Shown here: piece after piece, positions 56,945 to 64,000 of the stretch | Numbering within the stretch: position 1 is the stretch's first letter | Layout: every line of letters begins with the position of its first letter | From: Tenuibacillus multivorans | GTDB taxonomy: Bacteria > Bacillota > Bacilli > Bacillales > Alkalibacillaceae | Assembly (NCBI RefSeq): GCF_900103915.1 | Contig: NZ_FNIG01000006.1 | Span: forward strand, 62,001 to 126,000 | Length of the DNA stretch: 64,000 nucleotides | Reading direction: 5' to 3' | Notes under the pieces: generated by a model | The model's database searches: none | Told to the model about the DNA's origin: nothing | Seen by the model: the letters and a program-made list of their open reading frames with translations, nothing else | Program-made: the position numbers and the translations under genes

Positions 56945-59629
56945 TCACTTATATGACAACCAGTTTTTTGCATCCTCAAGTAAACAATGTTTCCGATCAT
57001 ATAATACTGGGACTTTAGGGATGGACTTTAGAAATTGTCTGCCATAGTTTTTACTCATAATTCGTTGATCTAAAATGAAAAATTGGCCCCGGTCTTGATT
57101 TGAGCGAATGAGACGCCCAAAGGCTTGCCGGAAACGTAACACCGCTTGCGGTAACATCCAATGATAAAAAGCATTTTGATTTTTTTCCTCAAGCTGTTTC
57201 GATTTTGCTTGAAATAATGGATGGTTCGGTGTATCGAATGGTAATCTCACCAAAATAATGAGCTTATCGGATTGGTCTTGAATATCTACACCTTCCCAGA
57301 ATGAACTCGTTCCTAATAAAATGGCTTCTTCAGCCTTTTCAAACATTTTCTTTAATTTTTCACGGCTTCCTGAGTGAATCCCTTGTGATAATAAGGTCAA
57401 TTCTTGATGTGTATCCAGTTGACGTAAAGACTGGTGAACAGCTTTAAGCATTTCAAAAGATGTAAACAGAACAATAGGTTTGTGATTGATTTCCTCTGCC
57501 AAAGCGAAAATATATTCGCCAACAGATTCTGCATAATCAGCTGGATCCGTTGCTTTTATATCCGGAAAATCACTCGGAACATATAATTTTACCTGATGAA
57601 GAAAATCATATGGTGATGGTATAAAAACACATGAAGTGTCTTCAGGTAAACCCATTTCCTCTAAGAATGATGTGAATGAGTGATTCGTTTGTAACGTAGC
57701 ACTCGTAAATACGACGGGAATACCACAATTCAGTATTTTTTCCCTGATAATTTCACTAACTTCAATGGGTTCTAAATGAAATTGAACAGCATTTTTTGCC
57801 CCGTCCTGATCAATGTCAATCCAGCGTGCTTGATTAATATCTTCATTAAAGAAGCTTTTTATGGATTCAATGGACACTGTCAATTGCGTCAAAATATTTT
57901 GTCTTAATAGGTCGTCCCATTGATTTTTCATCTTATGCTTTTTAATTTCCTTTAGTAACTGTTCCAATGCCAGTAATAAATCATTTAATTGAGTATGAAT
58001 ATTTCCAGATTTAATCGCCTGTAAATGATAATAATCTAATGGTAATTGAATTTTTCCAGTATCCGTGAGTGCATCCTTTTCAGAGTGTAAAAATAAAACA
58101 GCCTGATAAATTGATCGAAAAAATTGGTTTGCTGTATTCTTAGCCGATTCTAACGTTGGTGTATTTTTTATCTCTTCAACGCTATTTAATATATGAATTA
58201 AAGATACATAATCTACTTGCTTACCTAATTGCTTCCGCATGACACCTTCAAAACGATGGGCTTCATCGATAATTATGTGCTGATGATCAGGAATTCGCTT
58301 TTCTCCATAAAGCTTTTCATGTATTAAAAAAGCATGATTGACAATGATGATAGAAGCCTGCTCAGTTTGTTTTAATGCCAATTGGAAATAAGAATGACGT
58401 TGATCATCCAATTGTTTATAATCGCCCGAAATATAAGGCCATATATCCTCACCTTTTGAAGGTAGTTGGATTTCATCACGGTCACCCGTACTCGTTTCAG
58501 TTAACCAAACGAGAATCATTGATAAGCTTAAAGCTAAATCATAATTATACCCCTCATAGTGTTCGATAAAATGCCGCAACCTTAATAAATGAATATAATG
58601 ACTTGGGCTTTTTAGTATGGCCAACTGTTTACCAAATGTGTTGGCTGATTGAATTAAAGGCCAATCTCGACTCATTAGTTGATGCTGTAATTGAATCGTA
58701 CTCGTACTTACTACCGTTTTATGATCATTTACAATTGAGTGATACATAGCAGGTAATAAATAGGCTAAGGTTTTACCAAGACCAGTACTGGCTTCAATAA
58801 CCAAATGTTTTTTCTCATTAAATCGTTGTTCTATTTGCCTTGCTATTTCAAATTGATCTTCTCTTAAATCTATCATACTTTGATCATTAAATTGATTAAG
58901 GAAACGGTTAAAGTCGACGTTTTTCAATTGATTTTCATCAGTCGATTCATCTAAATGAAATAATTGTTTTACGGCAAACCCATTTTGAATAATCGTATCC
59001 TTGGATTTCTCTTTTTTATAACGTTTGTCATTTATGATTTTTTCAATAATTAACTCAATATCACTTTTGAAGCCTATCGTTAATGGTGAAATTTGAGTTA
59101 AAGTAGGATACGGTAAACCCTCTAATTTATTCATGATTTCAATCAATAGTAAGCTTGTCACATAAGCATCTGAAAGTGCACGGTGTGGCGATTGATGGTC
59201 AATATTAAGGTAGTCCGCGATATCGGAAAGCTTATAGCTATTAGCTGTAGGAAATAAAACTCTTGCCAATTCTACAGTATCTATTATCGGAATCTTTAAG
59301 CTTGTATATCGGTGTTTTTGTAACGATTCATTTAAAAATTCGAAATCAAACTGAACTTGATGTGCCACGAAATAACCATCTTCAAAGTAAGGTAGAAGTT
59401 TGGGAATGACCTGATCGAACGAAGGTGATTCTGCTACGTCCTCAGGTGAAATACCTGTTAAATTCGTAATAAAATTAGGGATCGGTTTGTTCGGCTTAAT
59501 TTTAGTGGAAAATTGGTCAACGATTTCGTTACCTTCAATGACAACTAAGCCTATTTCTATAATTTCATCCCCTTTTTTGGGGGAGTGACCTGTCGTTTCT
59601 AAATCGACGACGACAAAACGATTCATCAT
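56945..59629 (-). CDS. dinG: Exonuclease-helicase DinG
   Basis: A fusion of a DEDDh 3'-5' exonuclease and an XPD-like domain, as in B. subtilis DinG. Seen: FVVVDLETTG at 5-14 with the first metal acids and later HRALSDAY, the Walker A ASTGLGKTLAY near 283, the DEAH box IIIDEAHRFEG, and the late motif VLRFRQAFGRLIRS. The four iron-sulfur Cys of E. coli DinG are not evident, as in other Firmicutes DinG proteins, which act as nucleases rather than helicases. RBS AGAGGTGGA precedes the ATG. It is 140 bp from panD. Confidence 0.92.
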   Translation of the reverse strand: MMNRFVVVDLETTGHSPKKGDEIIEIGLVVIEGNEIVDQFSTKIKPNKPIPNFITNLTGISPEDVAESPSFDQVIPKLLPYFEDGYFVAHQVQFDFEFLNESLQKHRYTSLKIPIIDTVELARVLFPTANSYKLSDIADYLNIDHQSPHRALSDAYVTSLLLIEIMNKLEGLPYPTLTQISPLTIGFKSDIELIIEKIINDKRYKKEKSKDTIIQNGFAVKQLFHLDESTDENQLKNVDFNRFLNQFNDQSMIDLREDQFEIARQIEQRFNEKKHLVIEASTGLGKTLAYLLPAMYHSIVNDHKTVVSTSTIQLQHQLMSRDWPLIQSANTFGKQLAILKSPSHYIHLLRLRHFIEHYEGYNYDLALSLSMILVWLTETSTGDRDEIQLPSKGEDIWPYISGDYKQLDDQRHSYFQLALKQTEQASIIIVNHAFLIHEKLYGEKRIPDHQHIIIDEAHRFEGVMRKQLGKQVDYVSLIHILNSVEEIKNTPTLESAKNTANQFFRSIYQAVLFLHSEKDALTDTGKIQLPLDYYHLQAIKSGNIHTQLNDLLLALEQLLKEIKKHKMKNQWDDLLRQNILTQLTVSIESIKSFFNEDINQARWIDIDQDGAKNAVQFHLEPIEVSEIIREKILNCGIPVVFTSATLQTNHSFTSFLEEMGLPEDTSCVFIPSPYDFLHQVKLYVPSDFPDIKATDPADYAESVGEYIFALAEEINHKPIVLFTSFEMLKAVHQSLRQLDTHQELTLLSQGIHSGSREKLKKMFEKAEEAILLGTSSFWEGVDIQDQSDKLIILVRLPFDTPNHPLFQAKSKQLEEKNQNAFYHWMLPQAVLRFRQAFGRLIRSNQDRGQFFILDQRIMSKNYGRQFLKSIPKVPVLYDRKHCLLEDAKNWLSYK

Positions 59630-59739
59630 TCCACCTCTTTTCTATCCAACACATCATATGACGTGGCCTTGATTTAGTATTAGAATACCCGTAAAATGAT
59701 GTACTATTTTTAAAAATAAGTATGCAACAATTAAAGGTT

Positions 59740-59773
59740 GATGAAAAAAATAAACTCCCACCTCGGGAGCTAC
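59740..59773 (-). terminator. Terminator of the cca-birA-panBCD transcript
   Basis: On the minus strand CTCCC, loop GAGGT, GGGAG, then TTTATTTTTTTC, right after panD. The stem is short but GC-rich with a long U tract. Confidence 0.75.
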
Positions 59774-60153
59774 ATGATGGTCATGGGTGATTCTTCTGAA
59801 ATCAACTGTTCAATTTGATTTTGCTCATTTACAATCGCAATTTTAGGCCGATGCTTAAGCGCATCTTCTTTAGCTAAAAGTGTATAAGACATAATAATGA
59901 TCGTATCACCTTTTTGAACACGTCTAGCGGCGGCACCATTTAAACAAATAACACCACTATTTCGCTCACCAGCAATCACGTATGTTTCCATACGTTCACC
60001 ATTGTTATTATTAACGATTTGTACTTTTTCGTGTGGTAATATTCCTACTTCATTTAAAAGCTGTGCATCGATTGTAATACTCCCAACATAGTTTAAATTA
60101 GCTTCTGTAACGGTTGCGCGGTGAATTTTAGCATTCATCATTGTTCGAAACAT
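59770..60153 (-). CDS. panD: Aspartate 1-decarboxylase
   Basis: A pyruvoyl enzyme that makes beta-alanine from aspartate for pantothenate. Seen: the self-cleavage site at Gly24-Ser25 in NYVGSITID, where Ser25 becomes the pyruvoyl group, the [13 protein letters not shown] opening, and [18 protein letters not shown]. 127 residues, same length as in B. subtilis. The gap to panC is 3 bp, so panB-panC-panD are translated as one unit. The terminator follows at once. Confidence 0.95.
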   Translation of the reverse strand: MFRTMMNAKIHRATVTEANLNYVGSITIDAQLLNEVGILPHEKVQIVNNNNGERMETYVIAGERNSGVICLNGAAARRVQKGDTIIIMSYTLLAKEDALKHRPKIAIVNEQNQIEQLISEESPMTIM

Positions 60154-60156
60154 ACG

Positions 60157-61032
60157 TTATTCTCCCTTATATTTAAATTCGCCTTGAGCATTTAAAATGA
60201 TATTATCAATGAGTCTAGCTTTTTTATAATAAACGGCAACCGCAATGATTAAATCGTCTCCTACGGTCAAGTCCTTGCTTAATTCAGGGAATGATAAGCA
60301 ATCAATATAATCAATCTCACCCGTTATATGAAATTCTAGATAGCCTTTAACCTCATTTATAACTTCTTGGCGGCTCCAATCATCATGCTGCTTTATAAAT
60401 GTTTGACCATGTAATAAAGCCTGGTATATATGCTTAGCCTCTTCCCGTTCATCTGTTTCCAAATTGACATTACGACTACTCATAGCTAAACCATCTTCTT
60501 CTCTTACGGTCGGAACGGGTGTAACATTAACCTCGAAATTAAAGTCATGAACTAAGGCATCGACTACCGCAAATTGTTGTGCGTCTTTTAAGCCAAAATA
60601 GGCGCTTGTGGGGGCAATAATATGAAATAGCTTAGATAATACCGTCACTACACCCTCAAAGTGACCAGGACGTGATTGACCACATAACACATCCGTACGA
60701 CGATCGACAGACATACTGATTGTCATAGCCCGCGGATACATTTCTAGAGCGGTAGGATAGAAAACATAATCCACACCGTCTTGTTCCATAATCTTCTCAT
60801 CTCTTTCAAAATCTCTTGGATAGCTTTCTAAGTCAGAGCTTTGATTGAATTGAAGCGGATTAACAAAAACACTAACCACGACGACATCATTTTCTTGTCT
60901 AGACGATTGAATTAATTGTCGATGTCCTTCATGTAAAAAACCCATTGTAGGTACGAGCCCGATAGAATTATGATTATTTTTTAAATCGTTTTTGATGCTT
61001 CTCATCTCTTCAATGGTTCTTACAGTCTTCAT
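60157..61032 (-). CDS. panC: Pantothenate synthetase
   Basis: Joins pantoate and beta-alanine using ATP. Seen: [13 protein letters not shown] with the HIGH-like HEGH motif, [35 protein letters not shown] and the KMSKS-like MSSRNVNL. 291 residues. The ATG overlaps the panB stop by 4 bases (ATGA), and panD starts 3 bp later. It supplies the last step of the pantothenate unit. Confidence 0.95.
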   Translation of the reverse strand: MKTVRTIEEMRSIKNDLKNNHNSIGLVPTMGFLHEGHRQLIQSSRQENDVVVVSVFVNPLQFNQSSDLESYPRDFERDEKIMEQDGVDYVFYPTALEMYPRAMTISMSVDRRTDVLCGQSRPGHFEGVVTVLSKLFHIIAPTSAYFGLKDAQQFAVVDALVHDFNFEVNVTPVPTVREEDGLAMSSRNVNLETDEREEAKHIYQALLHGQTFIKQHDDWSRQEVINEVKGYLEFHITGEIDYIDCLSFPELSKDLTVGDDLIIAVAVYYKKARLIDNIILNAQGEFKYKGE

Positions 61033-61865
61033 GATTTTCCCCCATATAAACCAACTAATGCCTCTTCGTCAATCGGATAAGTATGTTCTTCTTTGGGAAA
61101 GCGCTCTTGTTTGACTTCATTTACATATTCTTCAAGTGCCGATTTGGTAGTTTGATTCATGTCCGCATAAGGTTTCACAAATTTGGCTAAACGCTCGACC
61201 CCATATTGTAATAAATCATGATACACGAGAACTTGACCATCGCAATGTTTACCAGCACCAATCCCAATAGTTGGAATTGATACTTGCTCTGAAATAATTT
61301 TGGCTAACTTTTCTGGTACGCATTCTAATACTAAGGCAATTGCTCCGGCCCTTTCAACAGCCTTCGCTTCTTCAATTAGACGACTCGCATCTTCATGCGT
61401 TTTCCCTTGAATTCGATATCCACCTAAAACATGAACAGACTGCGGTGTTAATCCGATGTGTCCGACTATCGGTATACCCGCCTGCGTAATCACTTGAATG
61501 ACCTCAACAACTTCTTTTCCGCCTTCAATTTTAAGTGCCTGTGCACCCGTTTCTTGAAATATTCGCTTAGCATTATGTAAGGTATTTTCCCTGGAGATAT
61601 TAAAAGACATAAAAGGCATATCGATGGTTGTAAATGTATTCGGGGCACCTCTTCTCACCGCCTTACCGTGATGAATCATATCATCTATAGTTACGGGAAT
61701 CGTCGAATCATACCCTAGTACAACCATTCCTAAGCTATCCCCAACTAAGATCATATCGACTTCCGCTTCCTCACTCATCTTGGCAGATGGGTAATCATAA
61801 GCTGTCATCATCGCAATCTTTACATTCTCATTTTTCATTTTTAAAAATGATCGATACGTTTTCAT
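61029..61865 (-). CDS. panB: 3-Methyl-2-oxobutanoate hydroxymethyltransferase
   Basis: Makes ketopantoate from ketoisovalerate and methylene-tetrahydrofolate. Seen: [28 protein letters not shown] with the Asp metal ligand, [20 protein letters not shown] with the catalytic Glu, and HIGLTPQS. 278 residues, standard length. It is the first gene of panBCD and begins 13 bp after birA, so biotin-ligase and pantothenate genes share the transcript as in other Bacillaceae. The reductase panE is not in the window. Confidence 0.95.
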   Translation of the reverse strand: MKTYRSFLKMKNENVKIAMMTAYDYPSAKMSEEAEVDMILVGDSLGMVVLGYDSTIPVTIDDMIHHGKAVRRGAPNTFTTIDMPFMSFNISRENTLHNAKRIFQETGAQALKIEGGKEVVEVIQVITQAGIPIVGHIGLTPQSVHVLGGYRIQGKTHEDASRLIEEAKAVERAGAIALVLECVPEKLAKIISEQVSIPTIGIGAGKHCDGQVLVYHDLLQYGVERLAKFVKPYADMNQTTKSALEEYVNEVKQERFPKEEHTYPIDEEALVGLYGGKS

Positions 61866-61878
61866 TTTCCCTACTCCC

Positions 61879-62850
61879 TTACCATATTATTTCAGCAGAA
61901 TATAAAACCTGCTCCTGATCCTGACGATCGGTCACGATGAGCGCACCATCTTCGTGTATGCCTATCACTTTCGCATCCCAAGTATTGTTTGTTTTAACTT
62001 GCAGCCACTCACCTATTTTATAGGCGTAGCTCTCCCATTTCTCTTTAAATAAATGAAAGCCATCCTCTATAAACATTTCATACTTTAGCTCTAATTCTTC
62101 TAATAATTGATCGAGAAGATGATTTAAATTCATTTTCTCTCTGGTTTCGAGAAATAACGAAGTAGCTTTCTCTTTAATCGAGTCATGTAAATCTTCTATT
62201 TCGTGATTGACATTCATGCCAATACCTAAAATAATATACTGTACAAAATCTTGCTCAGCCTGCATTTCGGTTAAAATTCCTGCAAGTTTTCTCCCACCAA
62301 CAAAGATGTCATTAGGCCATTTAATCTTAATATCTAACCCCTTTTTAGATAAACAATCTGCTATGGCAACAGCAGCAACGAGTGTTAACTGTGATGCCCG
62401 TTTCGGCTCAATATACATTGGTCTAATAATAGAGCTAAACCATAAGCCTAAGCCATCCTTAGAATCCCAATAGCGTCTCATTCGGCCACGGCCTTCTGTT
62501 TGTTCACGTGCTACAACGACCGTTCCGTGTTTAGCATCTTCTCTAGCCAGCTCATGAGCTACTAATTGTGTCGATTTCACTTGCTCCTTATACACGATTT
62601 CTTGGCCAAGCCAGTCTGTTTTCAAATCCCATTGTAAGGCACTAGCTGATAAGTCATTTGGAGAATTTATAATGCGATACCCTTTTTTCGTTACCCCTTC
62701 AATTTGATAACCATCTTTTTTCAACTCGTTCATATGCTTCCAAACAGCTGAACGGGATATATTTAACATATTCGACAGTTCTTGACCAGAAACATAAGTA
62801 TCTTTATGACTTGACAATATGTCAATTAGTCTTTTTCTCGTATTTCCCAT
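61879..62850 (-). CDS. birA: Biotin-protein ligase and repressor BirA
   Basis: A bifunctional enzyme: it attaches biotin to carboxylases and represses biotin genes. Seen: an N-terminal helix-turn-helix ([21 protein letters not shown]), the ligase loop [11 protein letters not shown] that closes over biotinyl-AMP, [18 protein letters not shown], and a C-terminal SH3-like domain ([19 protein letters not shown]). The start is ATG 62850 with GGTGAGGGA ahead. It overlaps the end of cca by about 25 bp. No biotin operator is seen in the window. Confidence 0.94.
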   Translation of the reverse strand: MGNTRKRLIDILSSHKDTYVSGQELSNMLNISRSAVWKHMNELKKDGYQIEGVTKKGYRIINSPNDLSASALQWDLKTDWLGQEIVYKEQVKSTQLVAHELAREDAKHGTVVVAREQTEGRGRMRRYWDSKDGLGLWFSSIIRPMYIEPKRASQLTLVAAVAIADCLSKKGLDIKIKWPNDIFVGGRKLAGILTEMQAEQDFVQYIILGIGMNVNHEIEDLHDSIKEKATSLFLETREKMNLNHLLDQLLEELELKYEMFIEDGFHLFKEKWESYAYKIGEWLQVKTNNTWDAKVIGIHEDGALIVTDRQDQEQVLYSAEIIW

Positions 62851-64000
62851 TCCCTCACCCAACCTTCAATCGCTTGCTCGTCATTGGTTAATTGATTTTC
62901 GACTACTAAATATTCAATTTGTTCTAAAAGATCACCAATCCATTTACCTCTTTTTTTATGTGAAAACCACTTCATTAGGTCCCCACCTGAGATGGCTAAG
63001 TCTTTACGCGATTGTATCGCCAATGTGTCATATTGAGTTTTCAGATCATTTATGTTTACTTCGCCACTATCTTTCAAACGTATAAGCTGCAAAAGACTCG
63101 TTAACCAATCATGCTTCGTCTGATAAAGAACATAATTGGTGAGACCTTTATCTTTAAAAAGATTATAGCATGACGCTAGATGCTTTGCGTTTTTTTTAAT
63201 GTCATTAGAAAGCTTATATTGTTTAGCCCACTTATCAATTGATATTGTAGGTTCTATCAAATGTAGTAAAGAAAACGCGGTCGCTGGATGATCAATCTGT
63301 TCTGTAAACCTATATTGTTTTAACGATTGAAAAAGGCTCTCTTTGTCCTCAAAAATAGGTAAAGATTCATGGATTTCTGTTTCTTGAATCAATTGTAATG
63401 CTTCATTAACAAAAGGATTCAGTAGCAGCTTAATCATTTCATCCGTAATTCTTTCAACAGAGATATTTTTTAATAGATGACGATGCTTACTAATCGCCTG
63501 TTTAACATCCACATCCAAATTAAAGTTTAATTGACTAACGAACCTTATACCACGTAGCATTCGCAAAGGATCCTCATTAAATCGGTCAAAAGGGCTCCGA
63601 ACCGTACGGATAATCCCCTTTTTTAAGTCCTCTCTTCCATTAAACGGATCGATGAGCTGTTCATCAAAATTCATTGCGATCGCATTCATCGTGAAATCAC
63701 GACGACTTAAGTCGATACTAATGTCATCGACGAATGAGACATGGCTCGGGTGTCTATAGTCTTGATAGTCACTTTCCGTCCGATAAGTAGTCACCTCAAA
63801 GGCATGACCTTGATCTAGAATTAAAACAGTACCATGCTCTATTCCTACTGGTACCGTTTTTGGAAAAATCCGCTGCATATCTTCTGGCTTTGCATTTGTT
63901 GCAATATCTATATCACCAATCGAACGCCCGGACAAATAGTCCCTAACGGATCCACCAACAAAATAGCATTCAAAGCCACTTTGATGAAATGTATCGAATA
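62826..64000 (-). CDS. cca: CCA-adding enzyme, start lies beyond the window
   Basis: tRNA nucleotidyltransferase that adds CCA to tRNA 3' ends; class II polymerase-beta family. The gene runs off the window's right edge. The visible 391 codons include FVGGSVRDYLSGR with the head motif, DIDIATNAKPEDM with the catalytic acids, RRDFTMNAIA, the EDPLRMLRGIRF motif and helical body and tail regions. An internal ATG at 63935 is not the start, since the conserved head motif continues upstream of it to 64000. It overlaps birA by 25 bp at its 3' end, so the two are coupled. Confidence 0.94.
   Translation of the reverse strand, partial: FDTFHQSGFECYFVGGSVRDYLSGRSIGDIDIATNAKPEDMQRIFPKTVPVGIEHGTVLILDQGHAFEVTTYRTESDYQDYRHPSHVSFVDDISIDLSRRDFTMNAIAMNFDEQLIDPFNGREDLKKGIIRTVRSPFDRFNEDPLRMLRGIRFVSQLNFNLDVDVKQAISKHRHLLKNISVERITDEMIKLLLNPFVNEALQLIQETEIHESLPIFEDKESLFQSLKQYRFTEQIDHPATAFSLLHLIEPTISIDKWAKQYKLSNDIKKNAKHLASCYNLFKDKGLTNYVLYQTKHDWLTSLLQLIRLKDSGEVNINDLKTQYDTLAIQSRKDLAISGGDLMKWFSHKKRGKWIGDLLEQIEYLVVENQLTNDEQAIEGWVREWEIREKD

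Noticed and set aside
1-64000. CRISPR array, prophage, insertion sequence or tRNA/rRNA genes
   Set aside because: I saw no regularly spaced repeats, transposase or integrase genes, phage structural genes, or tRNA/rRNA signatures in the window.

Overview
The window is ordinary chromosomal DNA of a low-GC Gram-positive endospore former of the family Bacillaceae. The gene content and order point to a relative of the halophilic or alkaliphilic genera such as Halobacillus, Alkalibacillus or Filobacillus, but I cannot name the species. The order cca-birA-panBCD-dinG-tseB-aspB-asnS-dnaD-nth, then recU-ponA, yppC/yppE, ypsA-gpsB-rnpB-rlmL and ypwA, matches the Bacillus subtilis ypj-to-yps region. The tat/dfrA/thyA, cold-shock, ypdP, bpsB-bpsA and dynA genes are also typical of that part of a Bacillus chromosome. 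I see no insertion sequences, prophage, CRISPR array, tRNA or rRNA genes.

Layout. 1-8.9 kb holds a LysM/GH18 hydrolase, a luciferase-like monooxygenase followed by a probable methionyl-tRNA synthetase remnant, two GNAT acetyltransferases, a tight forward cluster built round a CYP152 fatty-acid peroxygenase, and a DD-carboxypeptidase. 9-16.9 kb is transport and stress: AtoE, a DMT exporter, a K+ channel, a long superoxide dismutase, a quinone reductase, a membrane GDPD and an alkaline-phosphatase-fold protein. 17-30.7 kb holds PBP3, MsrA, YuxL, the double dynamin DynA coupled to a diguanylate cyclase, ferredoxin, a LysM/M14 peptidase, MhqD and MsrAB. 30.7-37.4 kb holds YppG, Ung, YozE, a tatA-tatA-tatC cluster, dfrA-thyA and an NlpC/P60 hydrolase. 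37.4-44.7 kb holds a cold-shock gene with a terminator-like leader, a preQ1 riboswitch with its queuosine-precursor transporter, a type III polyketide synthase pair, an SDR, carboxypeptidase Taq and an rRNA methyltransferase. 44.7-51.5 kb holds rnpB, gpsB, ypsA, cdd, recU and ponA. 51.5-64 kb holds nth, dnaD, asnS, aspB, tseB, a degenerate secreted metallo-beta-lactamase-fold protein, dinG, the pantothenate genes, birA and the start-truncated cca.

Themes. Cell-wall synthesis and turnover is heavily represented (PonA, PBP3, DD-carboxypeptidase, GpsB, TseB, GH18, NlpC/P60, M14). Oxidative and membrane stress is a second theme (Mn/Fe-SOD, two MsrA copies, MhqD, DynA). Two genes appear to start at AUU. 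Several terminator hairpins swallow the stop codon of the gene they end. No multi-gene system that I would call clearly new stands out. The best leads are the AUU starts, the RNA leaders upstream of msrA and the cold-shock gene, the hairpin between tatA and tatC, the CYP152 operon, the GGDEF-DynA coupling and the active-site-dead MBL protein beside dinG.
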